From Pantoea nemavictus (GTDB lineage: Bacteria > Pseudomonadota > Gammaproteobacteria > Enterobacterales > Enterobacteriaceae): DNA of 64,000 nucleotides. Within the stretch, counting starts at the first letter, position 1. Every line of letters starts with the position of its first letter. This document shows, in pieces, positions 41,769-52,500 of this stretch. The translations under genes were made by a program, and so were the position numbers. The notes under the pieces are model-generated. The model was not told the origin of the DNA. It did not search any database and saw only the letters and a list, made by a program, of their open reading frames with translations. Location of the stretch: assembly GCF_037479095.1 (NCBI RefSeq), contig NZ_JBBGZW010000001.1:1612001-1676000 (forward strand), given 5' to 3'.

Positions 41769-41795
41769 TTCCTCGTCAATTAAGACGAACCCTTT

Positions 41796-41820
41796 GGCCC
41801 CGCTCGCCGGGGCCCTTTTT
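41796..41820 (+). terminator. intrinsic terminator after the third yhcN copy
   Basis: A 7-bp stem GGCCCCG/CGGGGCC with loop CTCGC followed by CTTTTT. It lies just before the 3' end of the convergent yhcO. Confidence 0.85.
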
Positions 41821-41824
41821 AGTT

Positions 41825-42100
41825 CTACTGTTTTACATTGAAGCGGAGCTGGCCTTCCAGCTCCTCTTCTGCTTCATCAAATAGCAGAATCAGTGCGCCA
41901 TACCGCCGTTTCTGCCCTTTCCCCAGATTTACAAACTCAATCTCCAGCGGCAACGGCAGTTGCTCACCGACGATCGCATCCCAAAGATCATCAAGATCGT
42001 TGATGGTGAGATCGGCCAGTGCAAAACGATCGCTAAACTGGCGATAGAAATGGGCTTGATCGACAATTTCGTCGAAATCGAAACGCTCGGTTCTCATCAT
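41825..42100 (-). CDS. yhcO: YhcO, barstar-family ribonuclease inhibitor
   Basis: A 91-residue barstar-fold protein: [18 protein letters not shown], a conserved DLDDLWDAI helix and [16 protein letters not shown]. coli has the same orphan barstar beside yhcN. No barnase-like RNase gene is near, so its target is unknown. The start has two ATGs in tandem with GAGGG upstream. It may be transcribed after the gabD-like gene, which ends 22 bases before it on the same strand. Confidence 0.88.
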   Translation of the reverse strand: MMRTERFDFDEIVDQAHFYRQFSDRFALADLTINDLDDLWDAIVGEQLPLPLEIEFVNLGKGQKRRYGALILLFDEAEEELEGQLRFNVKQ

Positions 42101-42122
42101 GACGCCCTCTTAATCGCAGCGG

Positions 42123-43577
42123 CTAATTTAGTCCGCCGAGGTGCAGCGCTTTCACTTCCAGATACTCTTCCATGCCCAGTACCGAACCTTCGCGTCCCAG
42201 TCCGGACTCTTTCACGCCGCCGAACGGCGCCAGTTCGGTGGACACCGCACATTCGTTAATGCCAATCATGCCGGCTTCCAGCGCCGAAGAAACCCGGAAT
42301 ACGCGTTGAAGATTCTGCGTGTAGAAATAGGCCGCTAAACCATATTCAGTGTTATTGGCGCGCTGAATGACATCGTCTTCATCGTCAAAACGGAAGCAAG
42401 CCGCTACCGGCCCAAACGTCTCTTCCTGCGCTAGCTTCATCGCTTCATGCGCTTCCGCGATAACCGTCGGCTGCCAGAAATTACCGCCGAGCGGATGACG
42501 CTCCCCGCCGACCAGCAGTTTGCCACCTTTGCTCAGCGCGTCTTTGACGTGCTCTTCCACCTTTTCCAACGCGGACTGTTCAATCAGCGGGCCTACAATG
42601 ACGCCCTCTTCTACGCCGTTACCGACTTTAAGTTTCCCCACCGCCTCGGCCAGCTGGTTGACGAAACGATCGTACACGGCGTTGTGTACATAGAAGCGAT
42701 TAACACTGACGCACACCTGTCCGGCGTTACGGAACTTATTGGCAATCGCACCCTGCACCGCGGCATCGATATCCGCGTCTTCAAACACGATATAGGGCGC
42801 GTTCCCGCCTAACTCCATCGAGACTTTTTTCATGGTTTCCGCAGCGTTACGCATCAGCGTTTTACCCACGGCGGTTGAACCGGTGAAGGAGATTTTACGT
42901 ACCGCCTTGCTGGCCATAATCGCATCACTGATCGCATGCGTATCGCCAGCTACCGCATTGAGCACGCCATCCGGCACGCCGGCTTTCTGCGCCAGAGCCA
43001 GCAGCGCAAATGCGCTTAACGGCGTGTTATTGGCCGGTTTAATGATGCCAGTACATCCGGCGGCCAAAGCGGGACCGAGTTTGCGCGTCAGCATCGCCAT
43101 TGGGAAATTCCACGGCGTGATCGCGGCAACCACGCCAATCGGTTCGCGCGTTGCCAGAATGCGCGAGCCAGGTTTAGCGGGCGGGATAATTTCTCCATTG
43201 ACGCGCTTTGCCTGCTCGGCAAACCACTGAATAAAACTGGCGGCATATTCCACTTCGCCTTCGGCTTCTTTGAGCGGTTTACCCTGCTCCGCCGTCATCA
43301 GTTGGCCCAGCCAGCTTTTGTTTTCGATGATTAGCTGATACCAGCGATTGAGGATTTCGGCACGCGCCTTAGCGGTTTTATCGCGCCAGGCGGGAAAGGC
43401 TCGCTGCGCAGCGGCAATCGCCTGTTCAGTTTCCTTTGTGCCGGCTTTCGCTACCTGCGCCAATACCTCGCCGGTGGCGGGATTAGTGACATCAAAGGTC
43501 GCGCTGGCTTTTTGCCATTGGCCATCCGCGAAGTAGCCGGTTTTGAATAATTCGAGTTGTTGCAGGGAAGTGGACAT
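42123..43577 (-). CDS. gabD: NAD(P)-dependent succinate-semialdehyde dehydrogenase-like aldehyde dehydrogenase
   Basis: A 484-residue aldehyde dehydrogenase. It has the ITPWNFPMAMLTRKLGPALAAG cofactor region, FTGSTAVGKTL, the catalytic Glu in MELGGNAPYIVF and Cys in GNAGQVCVSVNRF. Close similarity to GabD (EETFGPVAACFRF, FGGVKESGLGREGS) suggests that it oxidises succinate semialdehyde to succinate. No gabT is beside it, so the substrate is less sure. It has an AGGAG site. Confidence 0.85.
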   Translation of the reverse strand: MSTSLQQLELFKTGYFADGQWQKASATFDVTNPATGEVLAQVAKAGTKETEQAIAAAQRAFPAWRDKTAKARAEILNRWYQLIIENKSWLGQLMTAEQGKPLKEAEGEVEYAASFIQWFAEQAKRVNGEIIPPAKPGSRILATREPIGVVAAITPWNFPMAMLTRKLGPALAAGCTGIIKPANNTPLSAFALLALAQKAGVPDGVLNAVAGDTHAISDAIMASKAVRKISFTGSTAVGKTLMRNAAETMKKVSMELGGNAPYIVFEDADIDAAVQGAIANKFRNAGQVCVSVNRFYVHNAVYDRFVNQLAEAVGKLKVGNGVEEGVIVGPLIEQSALEKVEEHVKDALSKGGKLLVGGERHPLGGNFWQPTVIAEAHEAMKLAQEETFGPVAACFRFDDEDDVIQRANNTEYGLAAYFYTQNLQRVFRVSSALEAGMIGINECAVSTELAPFGGVKESGLGREGSVLGMEEYLEVKALHLGGLN

Positions 43578-43655
43578 CGGTTTTCTCCTGTCAGTTTACG
43601 TCCTGTCAGGAAAGTATAGATGCCATTATCAGAGGTTTTTGTGTCAGCGTGGGAT

Positions 43656-43684
43656 CTAAAAGGCCGCTGCATGCTGCAGCGGCC
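43656..43684 (-). terminator. intrinsic terminator upstream of gabD-like gene, downstream of aaeB
   Basis: A perfect 9-bp stem GGCCGCTGC/GCAGCGGCC with a 5-base loop is followed on the minus strand by TTTTAGATC. It ends the aaeXAB transcript. Confidence 0.8.
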
Positions 43685-43688
43685 AGTT

Positions 43689-45641
43689 TCAGATTTGTAT
43701 TAACGTGTTCTGGTACTTATCCAACATCAGTGCCAGCCGTTTCACCGGCTCGGTGACGTTATCCGGCGCTGAATAGTGCTGCAGCTTCTCCTGATAAACC
43801 TCTAACTCTTGCAGTAAGCGCTCGAAATAGTAACGCCGCTTGTCATCGCTGGTCGCAGAAACGATGCGATCGGCTGTAGAGCGCAACTGGCGGTGATAGG
43901 CTGACAAATCTGCATTGACCGGCACTTCGGCATTTCGCAGGCGTTGATGCCCGATAATCAGCGTCAGCGCGATGCGATATTTATTAATATCGCCGGGGAA
44001 CAGATTGAGCAGCAAGAACAGTTGCTGATACAGCGCCGGCAGATGGTTTTCACGCCGACGCGCCTGATTGGTGGTAAGAGCGGCCACAGCAGCATACATA
44101 AAGCGATTGAGCAGTTTACGTCCGGTACGGTCTTTCGATTTATCGCGAATCAGCAGAATCACCATCATCGCCACGAAGCAGCCGATAACCTGGCCCAGCA
44201 CGTTATCTAGGAACACGTTGAACTCAAACTTCATCGGGTTATCGAGTACCAGCACGTTTAAGGTGCCAATCAGCGCGCCCAGCGTTCCCAACTGACGGCG
44301 CTGTACAAAAATGCCACCGATAAAGCCCAGCGCACCAATGGCGATGCATAACAGCAAGATACTTTGCTGGGTAGCGGGCAGAATAAAGATGAAGTAGAGC
44401 GCACCGAGCGGTACCGCCACCGTCATGCCGTAAAGGAAATCTTTCGCCACCATCAGCGGATTTGGCATGCGCATCGCGAGCGCGGTAATCACCGCCAGCA
44501 TCACCATGCAGCCGCTGCCCGACGTCCAGCCGGTATACAACCAGAACAGCGAACCCAGTGCGGTGGCGACAAAGGTACGCACGCCGTTAATCATCGCGTG
44601 ATGCGTTTCGGCCGAGCGCGCCTGAATCACCACTTCGCGTTGCAGTATGCTCTCTTCGAGCGTGGTGATACGGCTGTTGCTTTTTATGCCATTGATGAGC
44701 AGCAGATATTCGGTTGCCGCACCCACCCAACTCGCCAGCGTGACCGGCACGGTTTTACTGCTCACGCCAATTAAGCGACGCATCACCTTCATGCGTTTAT
44801 GCACATCGTTGACGTTGTTGACCTCTTTTTCGATCAGCAAGCGGTAGTGCGGTGGAATGTATTCCGGACGTGAATTTTGAATCAGAAAGGTTTCGGCGGC
44901 CTGAGTGATCAGCGTCAGCGACAACGTATTCAGCATTTGCAGACGGCGGCTGGAATTTTTCCAGCGTGACGACTCCATTAGCAGTTGGCTACGCATGCCG
45001 TTGAGTGCCGTAGTGCGACGCACTAACGCGCTCCAGGCTTTGTCCACTTCGTCTTTATCTGCATGAGCCACGCACATTTGCAGCAGCTTGTAGTGCGCCA
45101 CCAGCAGCGCATCGACTTCCTGCTCAATCACTTTTTTGATTGAGCGCGGCGAGAACAGCATGTCGGCGAGAATCGCACACAGAATACCGATAACGATTTC
45201 ACTGCAGCGCTCAACCGCATATTGCGGCGCCAGAGTTAAGCCGCCGCTGGCATCCGCCGTCACCACAATGATCAGCGCGGTGTAACCCGCAAGGCCAAGT
45301 GCGTAGGAGTTTTCGACTTTGATTAGCGAAGAGAGCCAGACGCACATGCCCGCCCACAAACAGCAGATCAGCAACATGACCACCGGCGCGCGCACCGTGG
45401 CAATCATGATGGTGAGCGCGGCGATACAGCCAATAAAGGTACCAATGATGCGCAGGATGCCGCGATAGCGCAGTGCGCCAGAGTAGGGATCGCCCCCTGC
45501 AGCAAAAGCGGTACCACCGGCCACGATGCCGGCGGTCATCACCGCCCAACGCGGCGTTTCCAGATTGAAGTGAAAGCCAATCATCAACGCCGCAACCAGC
45601 GCGAAGGTTAGCTTTACCGGGAAACGCAAAAACTCAATCAT
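43689..45641 (-). CDS. aaeB: p-hydroxybenzoic acid efflux pump subunit AaeB
   Basis: A 650-residue inner-membrane protein of the FUSC family, with two blocks of about five helices (about 10-160 and 360-500) around soluble regions. With AaeA it exports aromatic carboxylic acids such as p-hydroxybenzoate. It follows aaeA by 11 bases and ends at a strong terminator. Length is close to E. coli (655). Confidence 0.95.
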   Translation of the reverse strand: MIEFLRFPVKLTFALVAALMIGFHFNLETPRWAVMTAGIVAGGTAFAAGGDPYSGALRYRGILRIIGTFIGCIAALTIMIATVRAPVVMLLICCLWAGMCVWLSSLIKVENSYALGLAGYTALIIVVTADASGGLTLAPQYAVERCSEIVIGILCAILADMLFSPRSIKKVIEQEVDALLVAHYKLLQMCVAHADKDEVDKAWSALVRRTTALNGMRSQLLMESSRWKNSSRRLQMLNTLSLTLITQAAETFLIQNSRPEYIPPHYRLLIEKEVNNVNDVHKRMKVMRRLIGVSSKTVPVTLASWVGAATEYLLLINGIKSNSRITTLEESILQREVVIQARSAETHHAMINGVRTFVATALGSLFWLYTGWTSGSGCMVMLAVITALAMRMPNPLMVAKDFLYGMTVAVPLGALYFIFILPATQQSILLLCIAIGALGFIGGIFVQRRQLGTLGALIGTLNVLVLDNPMKFEFNVFLDNVLGQVIGCFVAMMVILLIRDKSKDRTGRKLLNRFMYAAVAALTTNQARRRENHLPALYQQLFLLLNLFPGDINKYRIALTLIIGHQRLRNAEVPVNADLSAYHRQLRSTADRIVSATSDDKRRYYFERLLQELEVYQEKLQHYSAPDNVTEPVKRLALMLDKYQNTLIQI

Positions 45642-45652
45642 ATCGCCCTCGC

Positions 45653-46582
45653 TTAACCAAACTCACGCAGGCGGTTGAACAACTGCGTCAGCGGCGAGAC
45701 TTTGGTTTCGCGGTCCTGCGCGCCGGTGATCACCACCGTCGCGGTAGTACCTGCCGGGAAGCGGTTACCTGGCTGATCGTCGAGACGAATGCGTACCGGC
45801 ACACGTTGCGCCAGACGAACCCACTCCAGATTCGAGTCAATGGTCGCCATGCCTTTGCTGTCGCTGGTGCTGCTGCTGTTAGTGACACCCGCAGCAATAC
45901 TGTCGACGGTACCGCGCAGCACCACATTGCTACCCAACGGCGTAATCTGCGCGCGGAAGCCGGGACGCACGCCATCCAGCTTGGTCTCTTCCATGTAGGC
46001 CAGCACATAGAAGGAGTGCTGCTGTACCAGCGCGACCGCCACTGAACCACGCGTAATAAATTCGCCCTGATACACGTTGAGGTTAGTGACCCAGCCATCT
46101 GATGGCGCTTTGATGGTGGTACGATCGAGGTCGATTATCGCCAGATCGCGCGTCGCAACCGATTTGGCCAGCTGATGTTCGCTGGTTTGCAGATCATTAT
46201 TGGATTGCTCAATCGCTTCACGCGACATGGCGCTGGTGCCCAACTGATTGCGGCGGCTGGCTTCACGACGTTTTTCGCTTACCAACGCCTGGTAATATTC
46301 AACGTCTGCCTGCGCTTCATCCAACGCTTTTTGGTAACGTGGACGATCGACCACAAACAGCGTGTCGCCTTTTTTCACCAGCTGGTTATCGTGCACTGGC
46401 ACGTCAGTGATGATGCCGGTGACGTCTGGCGAGATCGCCACGACATCGGCGGAGAATTTAGCATCACGCGTCCACGGTGATTCGGTGTAGAACACCCAGG
46501 CGCGGAAGATGATCACGATTGCGATGACAACCAGCAGGAGCGTAATCGCGTATCGCGCGATTTTTCTTATTAGCGCTTTCAC
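45653..46582 (-). CDS. aaeA: p-hydroxybenzoic acid efflux pump subunit AaeA
   Basis: A 309-residue membrane fusion protein with an N-terminal membrane anchor (about 12-30), a biotinyl-lipoyl-like HlyD motif ([21 protein letters not shown]), a coiled-coil hairpin ([15 protein letters not shown] and beyond) and a beta-barrel domain. It links AaeB to an outer-membrane channel. It begins 9 bases after aaeX. Confidence 0.96.
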   Translation of the reverse strand: MKALIRKIARYAITLLLVVIAIVIIFRAWVFYTESPWTRDAKFSADVVAISPDVTGIITDVPVHDNQLVKKGDTLFVVDRPRYQKALDEAQADVEYYQALVSEKRREASRRNQLGTSAMSREAIEQSNNDLQTSEHQLAKSVATRDLAIIDLDRTTIKAPSDGWVTNLNVYQGEFITRGSVAVALVQQHSFYVLAYMEETKLDGVRPGFRAQITPLGSNVVLRGTVDSIAAGVTNSSSTSDSKGMATIDSNLEWVRLAQRVPVRIRLDDQPGNRFPAGTTATVVITGAQDRETKVSPLTQLFNRLREFG

Positions 46583-46591
46583 TTAAAAACC

Positions 46592-46795
46592 TCAGACGAA
46601 TAAACGGGATACAAGGTAAAACACACAGCAATACAACGCGGTGTTAAACAGTGCTGGATGCCAAACCAGATCGTAGATCCCGCTAGGCGTTAGCACGCGT
46701 TTCACCAGCCAGAACAGCGCCAGAGAAACCAATAGTTCTACGAAGATGGGCGGAAAAGACAGCCCGAATACGACAAATACCGGAAGCACACTCAT
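46592..46795 (-). CDS. aaeX: AaeX, small membrane protein of the aae operon
   Basis: A 67-residue protein with two membrane helices ([20 protein letters not shown] and [18 protein letters not shown]), almost identical to E. coli AaeX. Function is unknown. It is the first gene of aaeXAB and is divergent from the regulator aaeR across 258 bases, which should contain the LysR-type binding sites. Confidence 0.93.
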   Translation of the reverse strand: MSVLPVFVVFGLSFPPIFVELLVSLALFWLVKRVLTPSGIYDLVWHPALFNTALYCCVFYLVSRLFV

Positions 46796-47053
46796 TTCGG
46801 ATCCTTAGTTCGACCTTGCCGGATTGCACCGATACCTGCCCACATGCCGAGCGGCACGTTGGGTTTATGCTCAGGGGAAGACGGATAAACTGATGGCAAC
46901 ATTCAGGCCGCGTTGAGCTAATCATAGCGTATCATCGGGTTAACACAGCCGTGTTCAGGTGCAGTGAAGAGACCCAGCGCGCGTATAGTAACGCGCTTGA
47001 CTATACGTTTTCTACATATTGTGAGCTAAATCACTTTTTAGCCAGAGTAAACA

Positions 47054-47971
47054 ATGGATCGACTTAAAAGCATGTCCATTTTCGCCAAAGTGGTTGAATT
47101 GGGCTCATTTACCGCCGCAGCACGCCAGCTTCAGCTTAGCGTTTCGTCTATCAGCCAGATTGTCGCCAAACTGGAAGATGAGCTACAGGTTAAATTGCTC
47201 AACCGCAGCACGCGCAGCCTTGGACTGACTGAAGCCGGGAAAATCTATTTTCAAGGCTGCCGCCGCATGTTAGCTGAGGCATCACAGGTGCACGAGCAGC
47301 TGTATGCCTTTAATAACACGCCGATAGGTATTCTTCGCATCGGCTGCTCATCAACGATGGCGCAGAATGTTTTATCGGCGATGACCAGCGAAATGTTACG
47401 TGAATATCCGGGTTTAAGCGTCAATCTGGTGACCGGCATTCCGGCACCGGACCTGATCGCCAATGGCCTCGATTTAGTGGTACGTGTAGGTGCGTTGCAG
47501 GATTCGAATCTGTTCTCACGCCGTCTGGGGGCAATGCCGATGGTGGTGTGTGCGGCCAAAAGCTATCTGGCACAGCACGGCACGCCGGAAAAGCCGGGTG
47601 AGATCGACAATTTTTCCTGGCTGGAATATAGCGTGCGGCCAGATAACACCTTTGAACTGGTGGCACCGGAAGGATTGGTGACACGTCTTACGCCGCAGGG
47701 CCGTTTTGTGACCAACGATTCACAAACGCTGATTCGCTGGCTGAAAGCCGGTTGTGGCATCGCCTATGTGCCGCTGATGTGGGTGATTGATGAGATCGGC
47801 GCCGGTGAGATCGATATTCTGTTCCCGCAATACCACTCGGAGCCGCGCCCGGTCTATGCGCTCTATACCGAGAAGGATAAGCTGCCGCTGAAAGTACAGG
47901 TGTGTATTGATTATCTGACGGAGTATTTCAAACAGGTGGCGCAGCAATATCAGCAGCATCGGAAAGGGTGA
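47054..47971 (+). CDS. aaeR: LysR-type activator AaeR
   Basis: A 305-residue LysR-type regulator. The winged helix-turn-helix (ELGSFTAAARQLQLSVSSISQIVAKLEDEL) is followed by a LysR substrate domain (about 90-295). AaeR activates aaeXAB in response to aromatic acids, and its E. coli orthologue is also called QseA. It is divergent from aaeX. No strong ribosome-binding site is visible (GCCAGAG upstream). Confidence 0.94.
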   Translation: MDRLKSMSIFAKVVELGSFTAAARQLQLSVSSISQIVAKLEDELQVKLLNRSTRSLGLTEAGKIYFQGCRRMLAEASQVHEQLYAFNNTPIGILRIGCSSTMAQNVLSAMTSEMLREYPGLSVNLVTGIPAPDLIANGLDLVVRVGALQDSNLFSRRLGAMPMVVCAAKSYLAQHGTPEKPGEIDNFSWLEYSVRPDNTFELVAPEGLVTRLTPQGRFVTNDSQTLIRWLKAGCGIAYVPLMWVIDEIGAGEIDILFPQYHSEPRPVYALYTEKDKLPLKVQVCIDYLTEYFKQVAQQYQQHRKG

Positions 47972-47979
47972 AAAGAGAT

Positions 47980-48005
47980 TAAGGTCGCCGGAAATGGCGA
48001 CCTTA
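47980..48005. terminator. hairpin between aaeR and tldD
   Basis: A 10-bp stem TAAGGTCGCC/GGCGACCTTA with loop GGAAAT lies between convergent 3' ends. It has no proper T run on either side, so it may need Rho or may only protect the ends. Confidence 0.5.
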
Positions 48006-48012
48006 CAGCGGG

Positions 48013-49458
48013 TTAAGCGGTACCACCGACGGTGATTTTATCCAGTTTCAGCGTTGGCTGGCCGACGCCCACTGGCACGCTCTGGCCCTCTTTGCCGCAC
48101 ACGCCGACGCCTTTATCCAGCGCCAGGTCGTTGCCGACCATCGAAATCTGCTGCATCGCTTCAATGCCAGAGCCAATCAGCGTTGCACCTTTCACCGGTG
48201 TGGTCACTTTACCGTTCTCGATCAGATAGGCTTCTGAGGTGGAGAACACGAACTTGCCGGAGGTGATATCAACCTGACCGCCGCCGAAGTTCGGCGCATA
48301 GATGCCGTATTCCACGCTTTCGATGATATCCTGCGGCGTTGATTTACCCGCCAGCATATAGGTGTTGGTCATACGCGGCATGGGCAGGTGCGCATAGGAC
48401 TCACGGCGACCGTTACCGGTTGGATTAACGCCCATCAGGCGCGCATTCAACTTGTCCTGCATGTAGCCTTTCAGCACGCCATTTTCAATCAGCATGTTGT
48501 ACTGGCCCGGTACACCTTCATCATCAACCGCCAATGAACCGCGCAGACCTTCAATAGTGCCATCATCAACCACGGTACAGAGTTCTGAAGCCACCAGCTG
48601 GCCCATTTTGCCGCTGAATACCGATGTCGCGCGACGGTTAAAATCCCCTTCCAGGCCATGTCCAACCGCTTCGTGCAGCAGCACGCCCGGCCAGCCCGCG
48701 CCCAACACCACCGGCAACATACCGGCTGGCGCCGCAACGGCAGACAGATTCACCAGCGCCATACGTACCGCTTCACGCGCCCAGGCATCGGCACGCACAT
48801 CACCGCTTTCCTCGGCGAGGAAGAATTCATAACCGGTACGCGCACCGCCGCCGCTCGAGCCGCGCTCACGCTTGCCCTGGTCTTCCACCTGTACGCTGAT
48901 GGAAAGACGCACCAGTGGACGGATATCCGCCGCCAGCGTGCCATCAGTGGCGGCCACCAGCACTTGTTCGTAAACGCCGCTCAGGCTGGCATTCACTTCC
49001 TGCACGCGCGGATCGGCAGCGCGCGCCACTTGATCAACACGATGTAGCAGGGCGATTTTGTCTTCGCGCGTCAGGCTATCCAGTGGATTCACTGGCGCAT
49101 ACAGCGAACGGTTCAGTACCGCCGACAACGTATGCGCTTTGCCATTGCCTTGCTCACGCACGATGCTGCGCGCCGCTTCAGATGACTGACGCAGTGCATT
49201 CAGGGAGATTTGGTCAGCATAGGCAAAACCGGTTTTCTCACCGCTCACGGCACGTACGCCAACGCCCTGATCGATGTGGTAAGAACCATCTTTGATAATT
49301 TTGTCTTCCAGCACCCAGGATTCGTGGAAACTGGACTGGAAATAGAGATCGGCATAATCCAGACGACGTTCTGAAAGCTGCCCTAACAGGGAATAAAGGT
49401 CCTGCTGATTAATGCTGTTCGCAGTTAGCAACTGCTCACTTACCAGATTCAGAGTCAT
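48013..49458 (-). CDS. tldD: metalloprotease TldD
   Basis: A 481-residue protein of the U62/TldD-PmbA family. The zinc site is [14 protein letters not shown] (HExxxH). TldD and TldE (PmbA) together form a heterodimer that degrades unfolded peptides and processes microcin B17 and CcdA. Length equals E. coli TldD. It lies 64 bases downstream of yhdP on the same strand, forming the end of the rng-yhdP-tldD unit. Confidence 0.97.
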   Translation of the reverse strand: MTLNLVSEQLLTANSINQQDLYSLLGQLSERRLDYADLYFQSSFHESWVLEDKIIKDGSYHIDQGVGVRAVSGEKTGFAYADQISLNALRQSSEAARSIVREQGNGKAHTLSAVLNRSLYAPVNPLDSLTREDKIALLHRVDQVARAADPRVQEVNASLSGVYEQVLVAATDGTLAADIRPLVRLSISVQVEDQGKRERGSSGGGARTGYEFFLAEESGDVRADAWAREAVRMALVNLSAVAAPAGMLPVVLGAGWPGVLLHEAVGHGLEGDFNRRATSVFSGKMGQLVASELCTVVDDGTIEGLRGSLAVDDEGVPGQYNMLIENGVLKGYMQDKLNARLMGVNPTGNGRRESYAHLPMPRMTNTYMLAGKSTPQDIIESVEYGIYAPNFGGGQVDITSGKFVFSTSEAYLIENGKVTTPVKGATLIGSGIEAMQQISMVGNDLALDKGVGVCGKEGQSVPVGVGQPTLKLDKITVGGTA

Positions 49459-49522
49459 CGTTTCTCACTCATTATGTGCTCGGATAGTCATAGCCTGCGG
49501 CAATTACCCGACGGCGTCAAAT

Positions 49523-52500
49523 TCACTTCTTCTCGTCTTCGCGCGGTTTGCGCAGTACTTCGTTGATTTCCGGCTTATCCAGCGGCCCGCTGATGTGGTA
49601 ACGCAGCAGTGAAATCTTGTTCCACAGCGGCCCCAATACTTTACTGGCGGCAAACACCGCGGCGCCAACCACCGGGTTGATGACGAAGGCGGTTGCCACA
49701 CCGACCGAAGCGGAGATTTCCGGTGCGACTACCGCTTCCATATCAATCTGACGCTTCACTAAATCAATGTTGCCCTTCATGGCGATATCCGCTTCCAGAC
49801 CATCCACCAGCAGGTTATCGGTGCGCATCACACCGTTTTCAATCCACGCGGTGCCGTTGATGGAATCAAAATAGAAGCCGTCGTTAAAGGTATCGCTGAA
49901 ATCGAAACGCAGCTTACGCAGCAAGGCATCGAAGCTAAACAGACGCAGCAGCTGCCCGGCGCGACCGGTATTCACATCGGCGATCTGTCCTTTGCCAAAG
50001 TGGGTTTTCAGCGTGCCGCTCAGCGTCTGTTCCGAAGGCTGCCAGGGTGCAGAACGCCAATGCAGGTCGTAATCGAGTTTAAACGGTGCATCGCGCAGCG
50101 GCGTGTTCATGCCGAACCAGTTAGCAGCGTCATTGATATTCTCGCCGCTCAGGCTGCCCTTCAACGAGGTGCGCTGATTGCCGGGTTTATTTACCCATTC
50201 GCCCGCCACATTGAGCTTCGAGCTGCCGGAGTCGATTGACCCGTTAGTAAGTGCTAACGTATCTCCCTGTGGCTGCAGCTTCGCCTGCATGTGGCCAAAC
50301 TTCTGCCCACGCAGCCAGCACTCATCACAATTAAGCTGCAATGCGGGCCAGCTGCTGAAATTAATGTTGCTGCTGCCACCGCTAAACGGCGAGGATTTAT
50401 CGTCGTTTTTGTCGGCCCATTCAGGATTGTAGTAAAGATAGCTTAGGTCGATCTGCCAGGGGGCATGCTGCGCCGTCTGCAAACTACCGCGTGCTTCACG
50501 GCTCTCCAGCTGCAAACGCGTGTTGCCACTTGGGCCCTGAGTAACGGTGGCATTAACGTCATGCCATTGCTGACCGCCGAGCGTCAACGCTGGCGTGCGG
50601 ATAATGAAATCGCCCGGCAGCAGCGCGCCGCCCACTTCAGGTTCGCCCTGCGCATTGCGTGAGCCGCCAGAACCAGCCAGCATTCCCATCCAGGCTTCAC
50701 CATCCAGCGCAGGAAGATTCAGCTCCATGCCACGTTTTTCCGGCAGTTTCGGCGTCGTTTTCGCATCGTTCAGCCAAATACCGCGATCAACGCGCAGCTG
50801 TGGCTCCAGAATCCAGCGACTGTTGAAACGATGCTGGTCGCGCACGCTGCCGCTCAAGGTAAAGCCTTTTAAATCACCGTTGGCGTTGATGGTAATCGGC
50901 ATCGCTTCACCGGCTGGTTTATCCAGCGGCGCAGGTAAGTGACTGCTTACTGTTTTGCCATCGCCTTTCAGTTCAACCTTGTAACTCGCGCCACCTTTAT
51001 GCGGCAGCGTAATATCGACATTCCCCTGCCACGGCAAACTTCCGCCCAGTTGGCGAGCCATCGCTTGCGGCAACATTTTCAGTTTACCTGGCTGCCAATC
51101 CCCCAGCAGCTTAACGTTAACGCCGAAATCGTCTGGATTTTCCTGAGTACTAAAGCTAACGCCCGTCGGCTGACCGAACCAGTTCGCCTGCATCTCTTCA
51201 CTTTCCAGATTACCGTTGTTGTAACGGAACCGGCCGGTGAGGTTATTGAGCGTGGTATTTAAAGGCTTGATGTGCAGAGTGTTGTTGTTCATCACCACAT
51301 TGCCGCTGGCGTGCACCTGTTCGCCATCCAGCGGGATGTCGAGATTCAGCGAGCCGCGCACATTGCCGCCTATCTGCAACTGCTCCAGCGCTGCGCCGAG
51401 TGTCGGTTTCAGCGGGGTTTGCTCGAAATAGTCAGCGATCTGTTTGCCTTCACCGCTGATATCGCCATCAACGATCAGCTTCTCTTTCAGGTAATCCGGA
51501 ATTACCGCGCTGACGTTACGTGCATCCACTTCGCCGAGTTTGGTCTTCTCCGCCTTCATCCACAAACCGTTGTTGAGGAAGTCGAGATTGATGTCGAGGT
51601 TTTCCAATGCCGGCCAGCCGGGCTGGAACTGGAAGGTGGAGTTGCGCAGCGGCACCCAGACTTCAAACATGCCGTCATTGTGCTTGAACGGGAACAGCGA
51701 GGGATCGCCGGCAAACAGCAGCGTGGCGTTATCCACCTGCCCGCCTTTAATCGCATCACTTAGATAGTGCGTGAGATCGTGCCCCATCAGCTGTTGTGGG
51801 AAATAGCGCCAGGCATCGCCGGCATCGGTGACGCGAATCCCGGCGAGAATATCAAGGCGCGGCGCCTTGCCAAGATTTTGCTGGTAGCGGAAATCACCGT
51901 GCGCCCACAGCGAACGCGCCTGCACATCAAGCTGATGTCCATCCAGCGTCAAGCCATTGGCATCGCGCAGCCAGTTAAGCTGACCGGTGATCTGCTTAAT
52001 CTGCAGCGGCGCCTGGAACATATCACCGTACGGCACTTCGGCCTGGCCCATCGCCACATCCAGCAAGCCGTTGTTCAAGCTGCCGCTGGCGCTACCGCTG
52101 AGGTTACTGATGCCCGGCAGCAGTTCCCACTGTTGCCAGGCGAGATCGCGCCATTTCGCCTGCAGGCGCGTCTGGTCTGGCTGCTGCAGTGGAATATCCA
52201 GCGCCAGCGCGTCGATGTGGCCACGCGGTTGCAGCGAACGCCAGTTGTCCAGCAAGGTCGGTGAAAGCGGGGCAAACAGCGGAAGGATCGGCGCCAGACG
52301 TTCTAAATCAAGTTGCGTAGCACGTACGCGTACTTCCGGCGCACTGTTGGCACCGAGCATTTGCTTATCTTCCGGTTTCCACAGCAGTGAAAAATGTCCC
52401 GGCGCCCATGCGATGCCGTCGGTGCTCAAACGGGTTTGCGGTACGGTAAGGCTCCAGCCGTTCTGGAAACGCGACATATGTGCAGTTAAACCATCGACCT

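Noticed and set aside
43656..43684. Palindrome considered as an attachment site or REP element
   Set aside because: It is followed by a T run on the minus strand and lies just beyond the aaeXAB operon, so it is a plain terminator.
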